This document shows positions 6,263 to 11,781 of a stretch of DNA of 11,781 bases, piece after piece. Within the stretch, counting starts at the first letter, position 1, and every line of letters starts with the position of its first letter. The notes below the pieces were generated by a model. That model did not search any database. It was not told where the DNA came from and saw only the letters and a list, made by a program, of their open reading frames with translations. This DNA is from Nitrosopumilales archaeon CG_4_9_14_0_2_um_filter_34_16 (GTDB taxonomy: Archaea > Thermoproteota > Nitrososphaeria > Nitrososphaerales > Nitrosopumilaceae): positions 1 through 11,781 of the forward strand of contig PFRJ01000119.1 in NCBI GenBank assembly GCA_002788515.1, given 5' to 3'. A program made the position numbers and the translations under genes.

Positions 6263-6505
6263 ATGTCAACTATGGATGTAAAAGATGAAGACAGATCTGA
6301 GGAATCAAAGAAAAACCATATTTCATATTACAAATCACTAAGTAAAATTATTTTAGAAATTCAAGACGAAAAAGATCAAGAGTCAGAGCTTGCTATCAAG
6401 GAACATCTTGAAAACAGGATAAATGCAATGGAAAAAGACAAAAAACGAATCAGAGACATGTTTCCAGACATCAGAGAAGAGGAATGGGATGGCCACACCA
6501 ACTGA
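6263..6505 (+). CDS. Small charged helical protein, 80 aa
   Basis: This encodes 80 residues rich in Glu, Lys and Asp, predicted to be almost entirely helical (SYYKSLSKIILEIQDEKDQE; LENRINAMEKDKKRIRD). It ends in the motif MFPDIREEEWDG. No family is recognised. ATG 6263 is used, and a second in-frame ATG three codons later is equally possible. The gene overlaps the following one by 17 bases in another frame, which indicates translation from a shared transcript. A helical accessory or binding subunit is plausible, but the role is unknown. Confidence 0.6.
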   Translation: MSTMDVKDEDRSEESKKNHISYYKSLSKIILEIQDEKDQESELAIKEHLENRINAMEKDKKRIRDMFPDIREEEWDGHTN

Positions 6506-6695
6506 AAAAAATCACAACAAGCATCTAGATTTACTACATAACTACAAAATTCATTTAATAAAATATGTAGAAGTGTTAGAAAGAATGGATAAACAGTCAG
6601 AATTTGCAAAAGAATGGAATAAAAATACAATCGAAGAAAGAAAACAAGAGATCCAGATAATTGATAAAATATTAAAAAATTTGATTCGATTTTAA
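6489..6695 (+). CDS. Small helical protein, 68 aa, second gene of a pair
   Basis: This encodes 68 residues, charged and helical (HLDLLHNYKIHLIKYVEVLERM), with no recognised domain. The same frame is open from 6423, but the first 22 codons lie inside the preceding gene. ATG 6489 is chosen because GAGG (6479-6482) sits 6 nt upstream as a Shine-Dalgarno sequence, expected for an internal operon gene. Translation is probably coupled to the 80-aa gene, and the two may form a complex. The stop shares TTAA (6692-6695) with the convergent gene. Confidence 0.6.
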   Translation: MATPTEKNHNKHLDLLHNYKIHLIKYVEVLERMDKQSEFAKEWNKNTIEERKQEIQIIDKILKNLIRF

Positions 6696-7009
6696 TTTAG
6701 TTTTTCAATCAGATCATAAAGAGTGTTGCAAAAATCATCAACATGTTCAACAGGTATGCCATCAAACCATGCAATTTCTTTATCAATATTGTATCCAGCA
6801 AATGCATATTTTGAGTTCAAATTTACATAATCAATCTCAATTTTGATTAATTTATCAAATTCATCTTGGGCATCTTTTGACAAGTTATAATCACACGTCA
6901 TCAAATCCACTTGAACAAAGTAATTTTTGTGAATAGGATTAATTTTAGCTTTGATAAACGGTTTGTTTTGTTGCTTACAATCACGATAAAATTTATCAAA
7001 TTCAAACAT
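6692..7009 (-). CDS. Hypothetical protein downstream of roadblock-like gene
   Basis: This encodes 105 residues from ATG 7009 (116 if ATG 7042 is used). It appears to be an α/β protein, with strands around FIKAKINPIHKNYFVQVDLM and the later FAGYNIDKEIAWFDG, and a C-terminal helix (HVDDFCNTLYDLIEKL). No family is recognised. ATG 7009 is preferred because GGTGAT (7016-7021 on the minus strand), a full match to the usual archaeal 16S 3' end, lies 6 nt upstream. ATG 7042 has no such site. The upstream gene on the same strand stops only 17 bp before ATG 7042, so the two are one transcript. Confidence 0.65.
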   Translation of the reverse strand: MFEFDKFYRDCKQQNKPFIKAKINPIHKNYFVQVDLMTCDYNLSKDAQDEFDKLIKIEIDYVNLNSKYAFAGYNIDKEIAWFDGIPVEHVDDFCNTLYDLIEKLN

Positions 7010-7059
7010 TTTAGAATCACCAAAATATTTGTTAGTGGTCATAAGGTGAAAGTTTATGG

Positions 7060-7437
7060 TTAAAGATCAGATGTGATTTTTTTAATTTTTGTAATCAATC
7101 GGATTTTTGTATTAATTGGCATTTCAGGCTCCATTGTAAAATAAACAATGTTTCTTTTTGTATAAATTACCATTTGAGAAACCTTTTCTCTTTCAACATG
7201 AACGTATCTTACTTTACCAAGGGATTTGTCAAATTCTTTTCGCATAGCTCGTCTTTGGGCAACCTGTTTGCAAAAATGTTCCTCTTCTTTTTGAGTTTTC
7301 AAACTTGTTTTTCCTGTTTTCATTATTGCTTCTCGAATCTCACCTTTAGGATCAATGATGGCTGCAAATCTCATTTTAGAATCAAGTTTAATGATTTTTT
7401 GAACTATTAGTAAAAGATCGACTTTTTTAGCTGCCAT
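7060..7437 (-). CDS. Roadblock/LC7-like small protein (resembles DUF6659)
   Basis: This encodes 125 residues: an N-terminal helix (LLLIVQKIIKLD), then the β-hairpin MRFAAIIDPKGEIREAIMKTG (22-42), a long helix with QRRAMRKEFDKSLG (61-74), strands VRYVHVEREKVSQMVIY and NIVYFTME, and a last helix. The order α-β-β-α-β-β-α and the 'RFA.I.D.KG' hairpin suggest the roadblock/longin-type fold. From memory it resembles a family common in ammonia-oxidising archaea (DUF6659), which I cannot confirm here. Such domains usually dimerise and regulate small GTPases or signalling. A strong TATA box at 7458-7468 predicts leaderless translation from ATG 7437. Confidence 0.65.
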   Translation of the reverse strand: MAAKKVDLLLIVQKIIKLDSKMRFAAIIDPKGEIREAIMKTGKTSLKTQKEEEHFCKQVAQRRAMRKEFDKSLGKVRYVHVEREKVSQMVIYTKRNIVYFTMEPEMPINTKIRLITKIKKITSDL

Positions 7438-7457
7438 GTGTGAATGAAAAATATCTG

Positions 7458-7468
7458 CTAAATATAAG
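7458..7468 (-). promoter_or_regulatory. TATA box of the roadblock-like gene
   Basis: On the minus strand this reads CTTATATTTAG, centred 26 bp before ATG 7437. It lies within the near-palindrome GCTAAATATAAGC (7457-7469). It is one of the best TATA elements in the window and predicts a leaderless mRNA. Confidence 0.6.
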
Positions 7469-7535
7469 CTATCAAATGGTTAAAAAAATAAGTCATCAAG
7501 ATAAAGTTAAAGTTCTTTGAAAAAATTTAGATCGT

Positions 7536-8153
7536 ATGAAAGAATCCATCCTTAAGATTCTGGAAGAATTAGAAACACAGTCAGCTCTGGAAAAATCAAG
7601 AAAAGTGAACATTATACCAGAAAATAGAATGCTAGCAATAACAAAGGAAACCGGAGAATTATTAAACATGATTTTACGCCTAAAAAAGGCAAAAAACGTG
7701 CTTGAAATAGGGATGTCAGTAGGATACTCTACAATATGGTGCGCTGAAGCAATAATTGAGCAAAAAGGGAAAATCATTACAATTGAGCAAAATCCTGAAA
7801 AAATTAAAAGAGCAAAAGAAAATTTTCAAAAAGCTGAGATTTCAGAAAATGTTACAATTAAACAAGGAATGGCAATAGAAATACTAACAGAACTTAGCGT
7901 GCAGCAACAAAACAACAATTTTTTTGATTTTGTGTTCATAGATGCAGATAAAGAAAGTGTTACAAAATATTTTGATTTAATATACCCAATGGTCACAATT
8001 GGTGGAATAATAATTACAGACAACATGCTTTATCCAGAAAAATACAGACAAGAAATGAAGAAATTCTCAGAATACATAAGATCAAACCCCAATGTAAGAA
8101 CAACAACATCCCCAATAGGAAACGGGGAAGAAATTACAATTAAGATCAAGTAA
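7536..8153 (+). CDS. SAM-dependent O-methyltransferase (family 3, COMT-like)
   Basis: This encodes 205 residues, the normal length for bacterial/archaeal family-3 O-methyltransferases. The SAM motif I VLEIGMSVGYST is at 55-66. The acidic end of strand β2 is E84 in ITIEQNPEKI. FIDADKE at 134-140 and GGIIITDNML at 156-165 supply the D and DN residues that bind a divalent metal in catechol/caffeoyl-CoA-type enzymes. The C-terminal GNGEEITIKIK matches the usual final strand. It probably methylates a hydroxyl on a small aromatic or other metabolite, and the substrate cannot be told. Its stop directly abuts the stop of the convergent coiled-coil gene. Confidence 0.88.
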   Translation: MKESILKILEELETQSALEKSRKVNIIPENRMLAITKETGELLNMILRLKKAKNVLEIGMSVGYSTIWCAEAIIEQKGKIITIEQNPEKIKRAKENFQKAEISENVTIKQGMAIEILTELSVQQQNNNFFDFVFIDADKESVTKYFDLIYPMVTIGGIIITDNMLYPEKYRQEMKKFSEYIRSNPNVRTTTSPIGNGEEITIKIK

Positions 8154-9578
8154 CTATTTTGCTTTTTGTGTTGTGGGTTTTTTAGCAGGTTTTTTTGCAG
8201 TTTTTAAGACCAATTTTAACTCTTTATCTTTTTTTTGGATTTGATTTTTAAGCATTTGTTGCTTTTCTTTTAGTTTTTGATTTTTAGTTTTAATTTGAAT
8301 TTCTAATTTTTCACGCTTTCTCTTTAATGAATCATACATTTTCACCTCTTTTTTCAATTGTTTAGCTAATTCGGATTGAGACATTAATTTTGCTTTTTCT
8401 TCTTCGGTCTTTTTTACGATCAATTCTTTTTCCTTTGCAATGATGTCAACGATACGTAATCGTTCCTCTTTAGTTTTGATTAAATCTTGTTCTTGAATTT
8501 TGAGTAGTCTTTTGAGTTTCTCAGATTCTGCAAACTTTGCTTTCTCTTCTTTGACTTGTGAAACGACATACTCATAATCTTTCTTAGTTTTTTCCAGTTC
8601 AGATTGTTTTGAGGCAATTTCATGCGCGATTTGAGCCTGTATTGAAAGTCTATTTTTCTGATCATTGGCCATTTTCGCTAGTAATTCTTGCTCATTTTGT
8701 ATCTGTTTTTCAATGTTTTCCTGTTCTAATTGTGCTTGCACAAGTTGTTTTTTTTGTAATAAAAGTTCTCTAGAAATTTTAATTTTTTCTGACTCTATTT
8801 TTTTGGCAATGGCTAATTTTTCTTTTTTAATTTTTACTAGTTCTTGTTTTTGCAAAACAATTTCATTTGATAGTTTTGTTTGCGTTTGAATTCTGGTCCG
8901 CTCTTCACTAATATGAGATTCAAGAGACAGTCTTTCCTGATTAATTTTTTCTTCATATTTTTGTCTACGAGTAATTAATTGAGACAAGTTTTCACGTTGT
9001 AACAGAATTTCATCATTAATTTTTTGCTGTTTTTCGATTTTTTGTTGTTCATTTTTGATATTTTCAGTGATTGTGTCTATCTCTTGAAGATCAACGTTTG
9101 CAGACCATCCTTTAGGCATAGTGCCTTTAATTTTGGTTGGAGTGTATGGAGTGATAACAGTTACATCATTAGATTTGGAAATAGTTTTTTCATATACTTG
9201 AGTAGTCTCTTCATTTAAAATTTTAGATTCTTGAGGGATAGTTTTTAATTTTGATTCCAGGTATTTTGAATCCGACGCATATAGAGTTCTATTGTTTAAA
9301 AGAACGTCATAGATGTGTTGTAATCTACCAAGATCCCCAGTTCCAGAGTCAATCAGATCTTTAATTTTAGGCAAAAGTGCATTTTCTTGTACAGGCTCTT
9401 CTTCAACTGAAAATGAAGAATCTAATTTCTTTTCAAGATACATCTTATCAGAATGGTATAATGTACGATTATTTTTCAAAGACTCTAAAATATGATATAA
9501 TCTTCCAATGTCTCCACCGCCATTAGAAATCAGGCATTCCACTTGAGATACGGTTTGAGGTAGAGACAGATTTTGCAA
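8154..9578 (-). CDS. Long coiled-coil protein with two N-terminal 40-residue repeats
   Basis: This encodes 474 residues. Residues 13-52 and 72-111 are two copies of a 40-residue motif, roughly LI-S-G-GD-GRL-HI-(6)-NNRTLY-SD-(3)-LE-KL, set 59 residues apart. A Thr/Pro linker with PKGWSANVDL (155-164) follows. Then comes a continuous coiled coil (about 165-455) dominated by E, K, Q and L, with recurring IQ/QKQELVK-type blocks, and finally a basic tail, AKKPAKKPTTQKAK. The start is TTG 9578: an in-frame TAA lies just upstream, the first repeat begins at residue 13, and GGTGAT ends 4 nt before the TTG. Structural, scaffold or nucleoid-associated roles are plausible, and none is shown. Confidence 0.8.
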   Translation of the reverse strand: MQNLSLPQTVSQVECLISNGGGDIGRLYHILESLKNNRTLYHSDKMYLEKKLDSSFSVEEEPVQENALLPKIKDLIDSGTGDLGRLQHIYDVLLNNRTLYASDSKYLESKLKTIPQESKILNEETTQVYEKTISKSNDVTVITPYTPTKIKGTMPKGWSANVDLQEIDTITENIKNEQQKIEKQQKINDEILLQRENLSQLITRRQKYEEKINQERLSLESHISEERTRIQTQTKLSNEIVLQKQELVKIKKEKLAIAKKIESEKIKISRELLLQKKQLVQAQLEQENIEKQIQNEQELLAKMANDQKNRLSIQAQIAHEIASKQSELEKTKKDYEYVVSQVKEEKAKFAESEKLKRLLKIQEQDLIKTKEERLRIVDIIAKEKELIVKKTEEEKAKLMSQSELAKQLKKEVKMYDSLKRKREKLEIQIKTKNQKLKEKQQMLKNQIQKKDKELKLVLKTAKKPAKKPTTQKAK

Positions 9579-9581
9579 TTA

Positions 9582-9587
9582 AATCAC
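9582..9587 (-). promoter_or_regulatory. Shine-Dalgarno site deciding the TTG start
   Basis: On the minus strand this reads GGTGAT, complementary to the AUCACC of archaeal 16S 3' ends. It lies 3-4 nt before TTG 9578. It supports this unusual start codon and fits the predicted leader of about 25-30 nt. Confidence 0.55.
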
Positions 9588-9594
9588 CTTTGTC

Positions 9595-9613
9595 GATTAT
9601 TTTAAAAATAATC
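9595..9613. promoter_or_regulatory. 19-bp perfect palindrome in the leader of the coiled-coil gene
   Basis: GATTATTTTAAAAATAATC is perfectly symmetric about A9604. The predicted transcription start (~9604, from the TATA box at 9627-9634) falls on its centre, 8 bp upstream of the Shine-Dalgarno site. This position suits a repressor site. The low GC makes some symmetry likely by chance, but 9 matching arms in a row is long. Confidence 0.5.
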
Positions 9614-9626
9614 TACTAAAAATAAC

Positions 9627-9634
9627 TTTATAAA
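9627..9634 (-). promoter_or_regulatory. TATA box of the coiled-coil gene
   Basis: TTTATAAA is a self-complementary TATA core within TTTTTTTATAAAG on the minus strand. It predicts a start near 9604 and a leader of about 26 nt. Because it is symmetric, it could also fire towards the plus strand. Confidence 0.5.
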
Positions 9635-9725
9635 AAAATTCACACATACATGAATTTTAGATGATTAGATCTGAAAATCAATGCAAATCAAGGTCAGATC
9701 AAATTAAACGAGAGTTCATTTCTTG

Positions 9726-9736
9726 TTATTTATTAA
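9726..9736 (+). promoter_or_regulatory. TATA box of the two-TM mini-protein gene
   Basis: TTATTTATTAA is centred about 27 bp before ATG 9758, predicting leaderless translation. It supports this start over the competing upstream ATG at 9661 in another frame. Confidence 0.5.
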
Positions 9737-9757
9737 TCAGAAAAATCTATTTTTGGT

Positions 9758-9982
9758 ATGAGGATGGCACTGGGCGTAATCATTGTTGGGACAATTATGT
9801 TCGTAACAGGACTAGTTTTGTTTTATGCTATAGAGTTAGGCCAAACAGAGCCCGTATTAAGACTGATCAAAAATACAGGTACATTTGTAGGAATAAGTGG
9901 GATGGGAGTAACCCTGGCTGGAATTTTATTGTATTTGATCAATAGAAATGAATCGCCCATGCATGAATACACTAGTGAATGA
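9758..9982 (+). CDS. Small two-TM membrane protein, 74 aa
   Basis: This encodes 74 residues. Two hydrophobic spans, about 4-24 (ALGVIIVGTIMFVTGLVLFYA) and about 42-62 (TFVGISGMGVTLAGILLYLI), are joined by a short loop with acidic and basic residues. The tail is polar (NRNESPMHEYTSE). Gly-rich faces (GISGMGVTLAG) suggest helix packing or oligomerisation. A 94-codon reading frame at 9661-9945 overlaps it but encodes an unnatural mix rich in Arg, Trp and Tyr. The hydrophobic frame plus the TATA box make this one the real gene. The function is unknown. Confidence 0.65.
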   Translation: MRMALGVIIVGTIMFVTGLVLFYAIELGQTEPVLRLIKNTGTFVGISGMGVTLAGILLYLINRNESPMHEYTSE

Positions 9983-10042
9983 ATTTCACGTTTTTAATTA
10001 ATAATGAATCAAAAAATATTTTGTGAAAATTTGTAAAATAAA

Positions 10043-10050
10043 TTATAATA
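10043..10050 (+). promoter_or_regulatory. TATA box of the 141-aa protein gene
   Basis: TTATAATA is centred 26-27 bp before ATG 10073. It fits a leaderless mRNA beginning at this ATG rather than at the in-frame TTG two codons earlier. Confidence 0.55.
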
Positions 10051-10072
10051 ACACAACAAAATCAAATTGTGT

Positions 10073-10498
10073 ATGACTGAAAAAATTTGGTTAGGCGGGA
10101 TTTATTTGAAAAATGAAGGAGGATATGAGATAATTCTAAAATCGTTGAATCATTATAAAAAGAGATTAAAAACACTTGACGATAGTCCAGAGCTAAAAGA
10201 TTCAGGAGCAATGTTTGCATCAATTTTAAATCAACAGGCAATGAAAACAGTTACAAAAATACATGAAATGATTGAAAAAATTCTAAACTACTTAAAAGAC
10301 ATTCAAATTGTGAATTTTGTTGATGAAGATATTTCATTTTTAGAAAAGGCACTCACTTGTTATGAATCAGACATTCACAAAGCAGAAGATACAGGTTATG
10401 AATATTTTGTAAATCTAGTTGGAAACATGCTACAAGCTAGAAAAGATTTACAAGTCATTAAAATAGCACTGTTAAGAATAAATCAATTTTCAGATTAA
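10073..10498 (+). CDS. Hypothetical helical protein, 141 aa
   Basis: This encodes 141 residues, mostly helical. Several amphipathic helices are visible (EIILKSLNHYKKRLKTL; MKTVTKIHEMIEKILNYL; DISFLEKALTCYESDIH; LQARKDLQVIKIALLRI), which suggests a helical bundle. No signature of a known family is seen, and there is no membrane span. A TTG at 10067 is in frame, but ATG 10073 matches the TATA spacing. The TAA stop is immediately followed by the stop of the convergent 76-aa gene. The function is unknown. Confidence 0.65.
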   Translation: MTEKIWLGGIYLKNEGGYEIILKSLNHYKKRLKTLDDSPELKDSGAMFASILNQQAMKTVTKIHEMIEKILNYLKDIQIVNFVDEDISFLEKALTCYESDIHKAEDTGYEYFVNLVGNMLQARKDLQVIKIALLRINQFSD

Positions 10499-10729
10499 TT
10501 ACAAACCTTGCAAATACCAATCCAGATATGGGATTAGTGCTTTACATTGAATTAATTTTTCTTTTTCATCTGAGATATCATTTATTTTTTGAATTTTTCC
10601 TTCCAGATATTCCACAGTGAGATTATTTTTAAAATCAGGTTTTATTGAGTTTAAAATTTCGATAAATTCCATAGATGAAACATGTTCAAAATCAGCCAAA
10701 ACAGAATCAATTTGATCTTTTAAAGACAT
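10499..10729 (-). CDS. Small hypothetical protein, 76 aa
   Basis: This encodes 76 residues, acidic and mainly helical (LKDQIDSVLADFEHV; MEFIEILNSI; VEYLEGKIQKINDISDEKEKL), ending in ALIPYLDWYLQGL. The family is not recognised. A TATA box at 10759-10766 predicts a start about 7 nt before the ATG, so the gene has its own promoter although it follows the 75-aa gene by 38 bp on the same strand. It abuts the convergent 141-aa gene without any spacer. Confidence 0.6.
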   Translation of the reverse strand: MSLKDQIDSVLADFEHVSSMEFIEILNSIKPDFKNNLTVEYLEGKIQKINDISDEKEKLIQCKALIPYLDWYLQGL

Positions 10730-10758
10730 ATAGTTTTTTTACAAATACCCATTATTAT

Positions 10759-10766
10759 TTTATATA
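10759..10766 (-). promoter_or_regulatory. TATA box of the 76-aa protein gene
   Basis: On the minus strand this reads TATATAAA, a near-consensus archaeal TATA core, in the 38-bp gap between two codirectional genes. The predicted leader is about 7 nt. Confidence 0.5.
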
Positions 10767-10767
10767 G

Positions 10768-10995
10768 TTACAGAACATCATCGTCATTCCAAGTCAGACG
10801 GAATTTTCCAGTTACTCGAAACATGTTAAGTTTTCCTCCTTCTTTGAAATTTAATTTGTAAGATTTGTGTGATGTGTCTTCGATCTCCAGAGATACATTG
10901 TTTTTCAGAGTTTGAAAAACGATTGGATTGTTGGATGTTTGTTTCCAATCAGTATCATCAAAATCCATGTAAAATTTGGTATACAGTAATCCCAT
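10768..10995 (-). CDS. Small hypothetical protein, 75 aa, β-rich
   Basis: This encodes 75 residues with strand-like alternation (TKFYMDFDDTDW; VSLEIEDTSHKSYKLNF; LNMFRVTGKFRLTWND) and an acidic C-terminus (DDDVL). It has no Cys, membrane span or known motif. It may be a small β-sheet or β-barrel domain. A TATA-like AT block (11017-11024) is centred 25-26 bp before ATG 10995, consistent with leaderless expression. It lies between a winged-helix gene and the 76-aa gene on the same strand. The function is unknown. Confidence 0.6.
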   Translation of the reverse strand: MGLLYTKFYMDFDDTDWKQTSNNPIVFQTLKNNVSLEIEDTSHKSYKLNFKEGGKLNMFRVTGKFRLTWNDDDVL

Positions 10996-11016
10996 AATTA
11001 TAGTGAAATAGACTTG

Positions 11017-11024
11017 AATAATAA
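11017..11024 (-). promoter_or_regulatory. Possible TATA box of the 75-aa protein gene
   Basis: On the minus strand this reads TTATTATT, centred 25-26 bp before ATG 10995. It is a weaker match than the others but has the same spacing. Confidence 0.35.
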
Positions 11025-11041
11025 CTAGAGGTAATCACTCA

Positions 11042-11614
11042 TTATGAAACATTTGATGTAAGTAGATCCACATTACTTACAATAGAAGGCAAAACTATTT
11101 CAAAATCCTTATCTTTACTAATCATAGTAAAAACTTGATGGATTAACTGTTGAATTGTAAGATGTTCATCTCGATATAGTGTTTTTTTAGGATTTTTTAT
11201 AGAATCCAAAATAGTGAATCCACTATCCACGCGAATCAAGTTTTGGAGAAGAGTATTGGCAACCAAAATTTTTTCATCAATGTCTTTATGAAAATAATCA
11301 ACATCAAGGCGTTTTATTTCTAATTTTAAATCATGGTAGGAAGTAGTGGTGTTTCTTTCTATTCTGCGCCATAATTTTTGATCACAATCTTCAGTGGGAA
11401 TATAAAATTTCATGTTGCCATCCATTCTAGCAAAAATAACTTCTTTTTCCAATAATGAATCACGGGTTTTCTCGAAGGTTGTTTTTGCCATAAACTGTGG
11501 AACAATTTGTTTCAACAAGGCATTGTGATGTAAACCGGGATTAGTTTTGATGATCTCAAACACGATTCGTTCACGCTCAAGTGTTTCAGAATTAGGCTTT
11601 GATTGGCTCATCAT
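11042..11614 (-). CDS. Winged-helix transcription regulator
   Basis: This encodes 190 residues. Residues ~14-75 form a winged-helix domain: helix 1 ERIVFEIIKTNPG, helix 2 HHNALLKQIV, recognition helix KTTFEKTRDSLLEKEVI, and wing FARMDGNMKFYIP. The rest is helical, with a dimerisation-like stretch (YHDLKLEIKRLDVDYFHKDI) and a C-terminal part I cannot assign. It is similar in plan to the 5354-5920 protein but not an obvious copy. The start codon is doubled (ATGATG). The palindrome TAGGTCGACCTA lies 4 bp upstream, over the predicted transcription start, so autoregulation is likely. Confidence 0.75.
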   Translation of the reverse strand: MMSQSKPNSETLERERIVFEIIKTNPGLHHNALLKQIVPQFMAKTTFEKTRDSLLEKEVIFARMDGNMKFYIPTEDCDQKLWRRIERNTTTSYHDLKLEIKRLDVDYFHKDIDEKILVANTLLQNLIRVDSGFTILDSIKNPKKTLYRDEHLTIQQLIHQVFTMISKDKDFEIVLPSIVSNVDLLTSNVS

Positions 11615-11617
11615 TAG

Positions 11618-11642
11618 TAGGTCGACCTATATTAGGTAGGTC
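11618..11642. promoter_or_regulatory. Palindromic operator of the winged-helix gene
   Basis: TAGGTCGACCTA (11618-11629) is a perfect 12-bp palindrome, and a third half-site, TAGGTC, follows at 11637-11642. The block lies between the winged-helix start codon and its TATA-like element and covers the predicted start (~11622). Its GC content stands out from the surrounding AT-rich DNA. Confidence 0.6.
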
Positions 11643-11652
11643 ATATATTAAT
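11640..11652 (-). promoter_or_regulatory. TATA-like element of the winged-helix gene
   Basis: On the minus strand this reads TTAATATATGACC. It is centred near 11646-11648, which predicts a start near 11620-11622 and a leader of about 6-8 nt. It overlaps the third TAGGTC half-site. Confidence 0.4.
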
Positions 11653-11681
11653 TAGTATCGATTTCAATCGTAAAAATATGT

Positions 11682-11781
11682 CTAATCAAATAGATTTTTG
11701 AAATTTTTGATATCTAAAATGAATGGAGATACACCGTAGTAGCTATCTCCTACAAATACACCACCATCTTCAGGAAGAAAA
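11682..11781 (-). CDS. C-terminal end of an unidentified protein (partial)
   Basis: Reading leftwards from the window edge, one frame stays open for 32 codons to a TAG (11682-11684). The encoded tail has the pattern FLPEDGGVFVGDSYYGVSPF followed by ILDIKNFKNLFD. The Gly/Pro/Tyr-rich part, compact and non-repetitive, looks like a folded domain end rather than random translation. The other two minus-strand frames contain early stops. The gene continues outside the window, and the family cannot be told from the tail alone. Confidence 0.55.
   Translation of the reverse strand, partial: FLPEDGGVFVGDSYYGVSPFILDIKNFKNLFD

Noticed and set aside
5917..6505. Toxin-antitoxin module from the PIN-like gene and the 6263 gene
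   Set aside because: The genes are divergent rather than in tandem, and the 80-aa protein has no known antitoxin DNA-binding motif. I keep only the orphan PIN-like call.
8154..9578. SMC/Rad50-type ATPase identity for the coiled-coil protein
   Set aside because: No Walker A or Walker B motif is seen at either end; the termini are the 40-residue repeats and a basic tail.
9661..9945. 94-codon plus-strand ORF overlapping the two-TM gene
   Set aside because: Its translation is rich in Arg, Trp, Tyr and Cys with no domain-like pattern, while the overlapping frame encodes two clean membrane spans and has a well-placed TATA box.
11725..11750. Perfect 7-bp inverted repeat GGAGATA/TATCTCC as a regulatory hairpin
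   Set aside because: It lies inside the partial coding region at the right edge, where codon content (GDS-YYGVS) explains it well enough.

Overview
The window looks like chromosome from a low-GC ammonia-oxidising archaeon of the Nitrosopumilus type (Thaumarchaeota/Nitrososphaerota). The support is strong AT bias, many short lineage-restricted proteins, and archaeal TATA-type boxes placed 25-27 bp before start codons, which implies leaderless mRNAs. A few starts instead carry a GGTGAT Shine-Dalgarno sequence, complementary to the usual 16S 3' end. No mobile element, CRISPR array, tRNA or intact rRNA gene is visible.

Left end (1-2100). The first ~100 bases align by eye with the 3' end of 23S rRNA. 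No 5S rRNA or tRNA follows. Next is a gene-free stretch, a small zinc-ribbon protein (428-688), a small unknown protein on the other strand, another gene-poor stretch, a small protein with a His/Cys tail (1271-1489) and a bifunctional-nuclease (DUF151) protein (1550-1987).

Membrane section (2100-4790). A CBS-pair/TrkH fusion, probably a nucleotide-sensing K+ (or Na+) transporter, is divergent from the nuclease gene across a spacer with operator-like repeats. It is followed by a six-TM protein of unknown function with CC and CPTC cysteine motifs.

Middle (4790-8150). This is a dense set of small proteins: a winged-helix/coiled-coil regulator overlapping a small upstream gene, a lone PIN-like (DUF5615-type) protein, a two-gene operon of small charged proteins, a roadblock-like protein (resembling DUF6659) with a downstream partner, and a class I O-methyltransferase.

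Right part (8150-11781). A 474-residue coiled-coil protein has two N-terminal copies of a 40-residue motif and a Lys/Pro tail. After it come a two-TM mini-protein, three small unknown proteins, a winged-helix regulator with a palindrome at its predicted start site, and the C-terminal end of a further gene leaving the window.

The most distinctive layout feature is that all six convergent gene pairs either share exactly 4 bases at their stop codons or abut with no spacer. Most function calls rest on motif recognition. About half the genes remain unknown.
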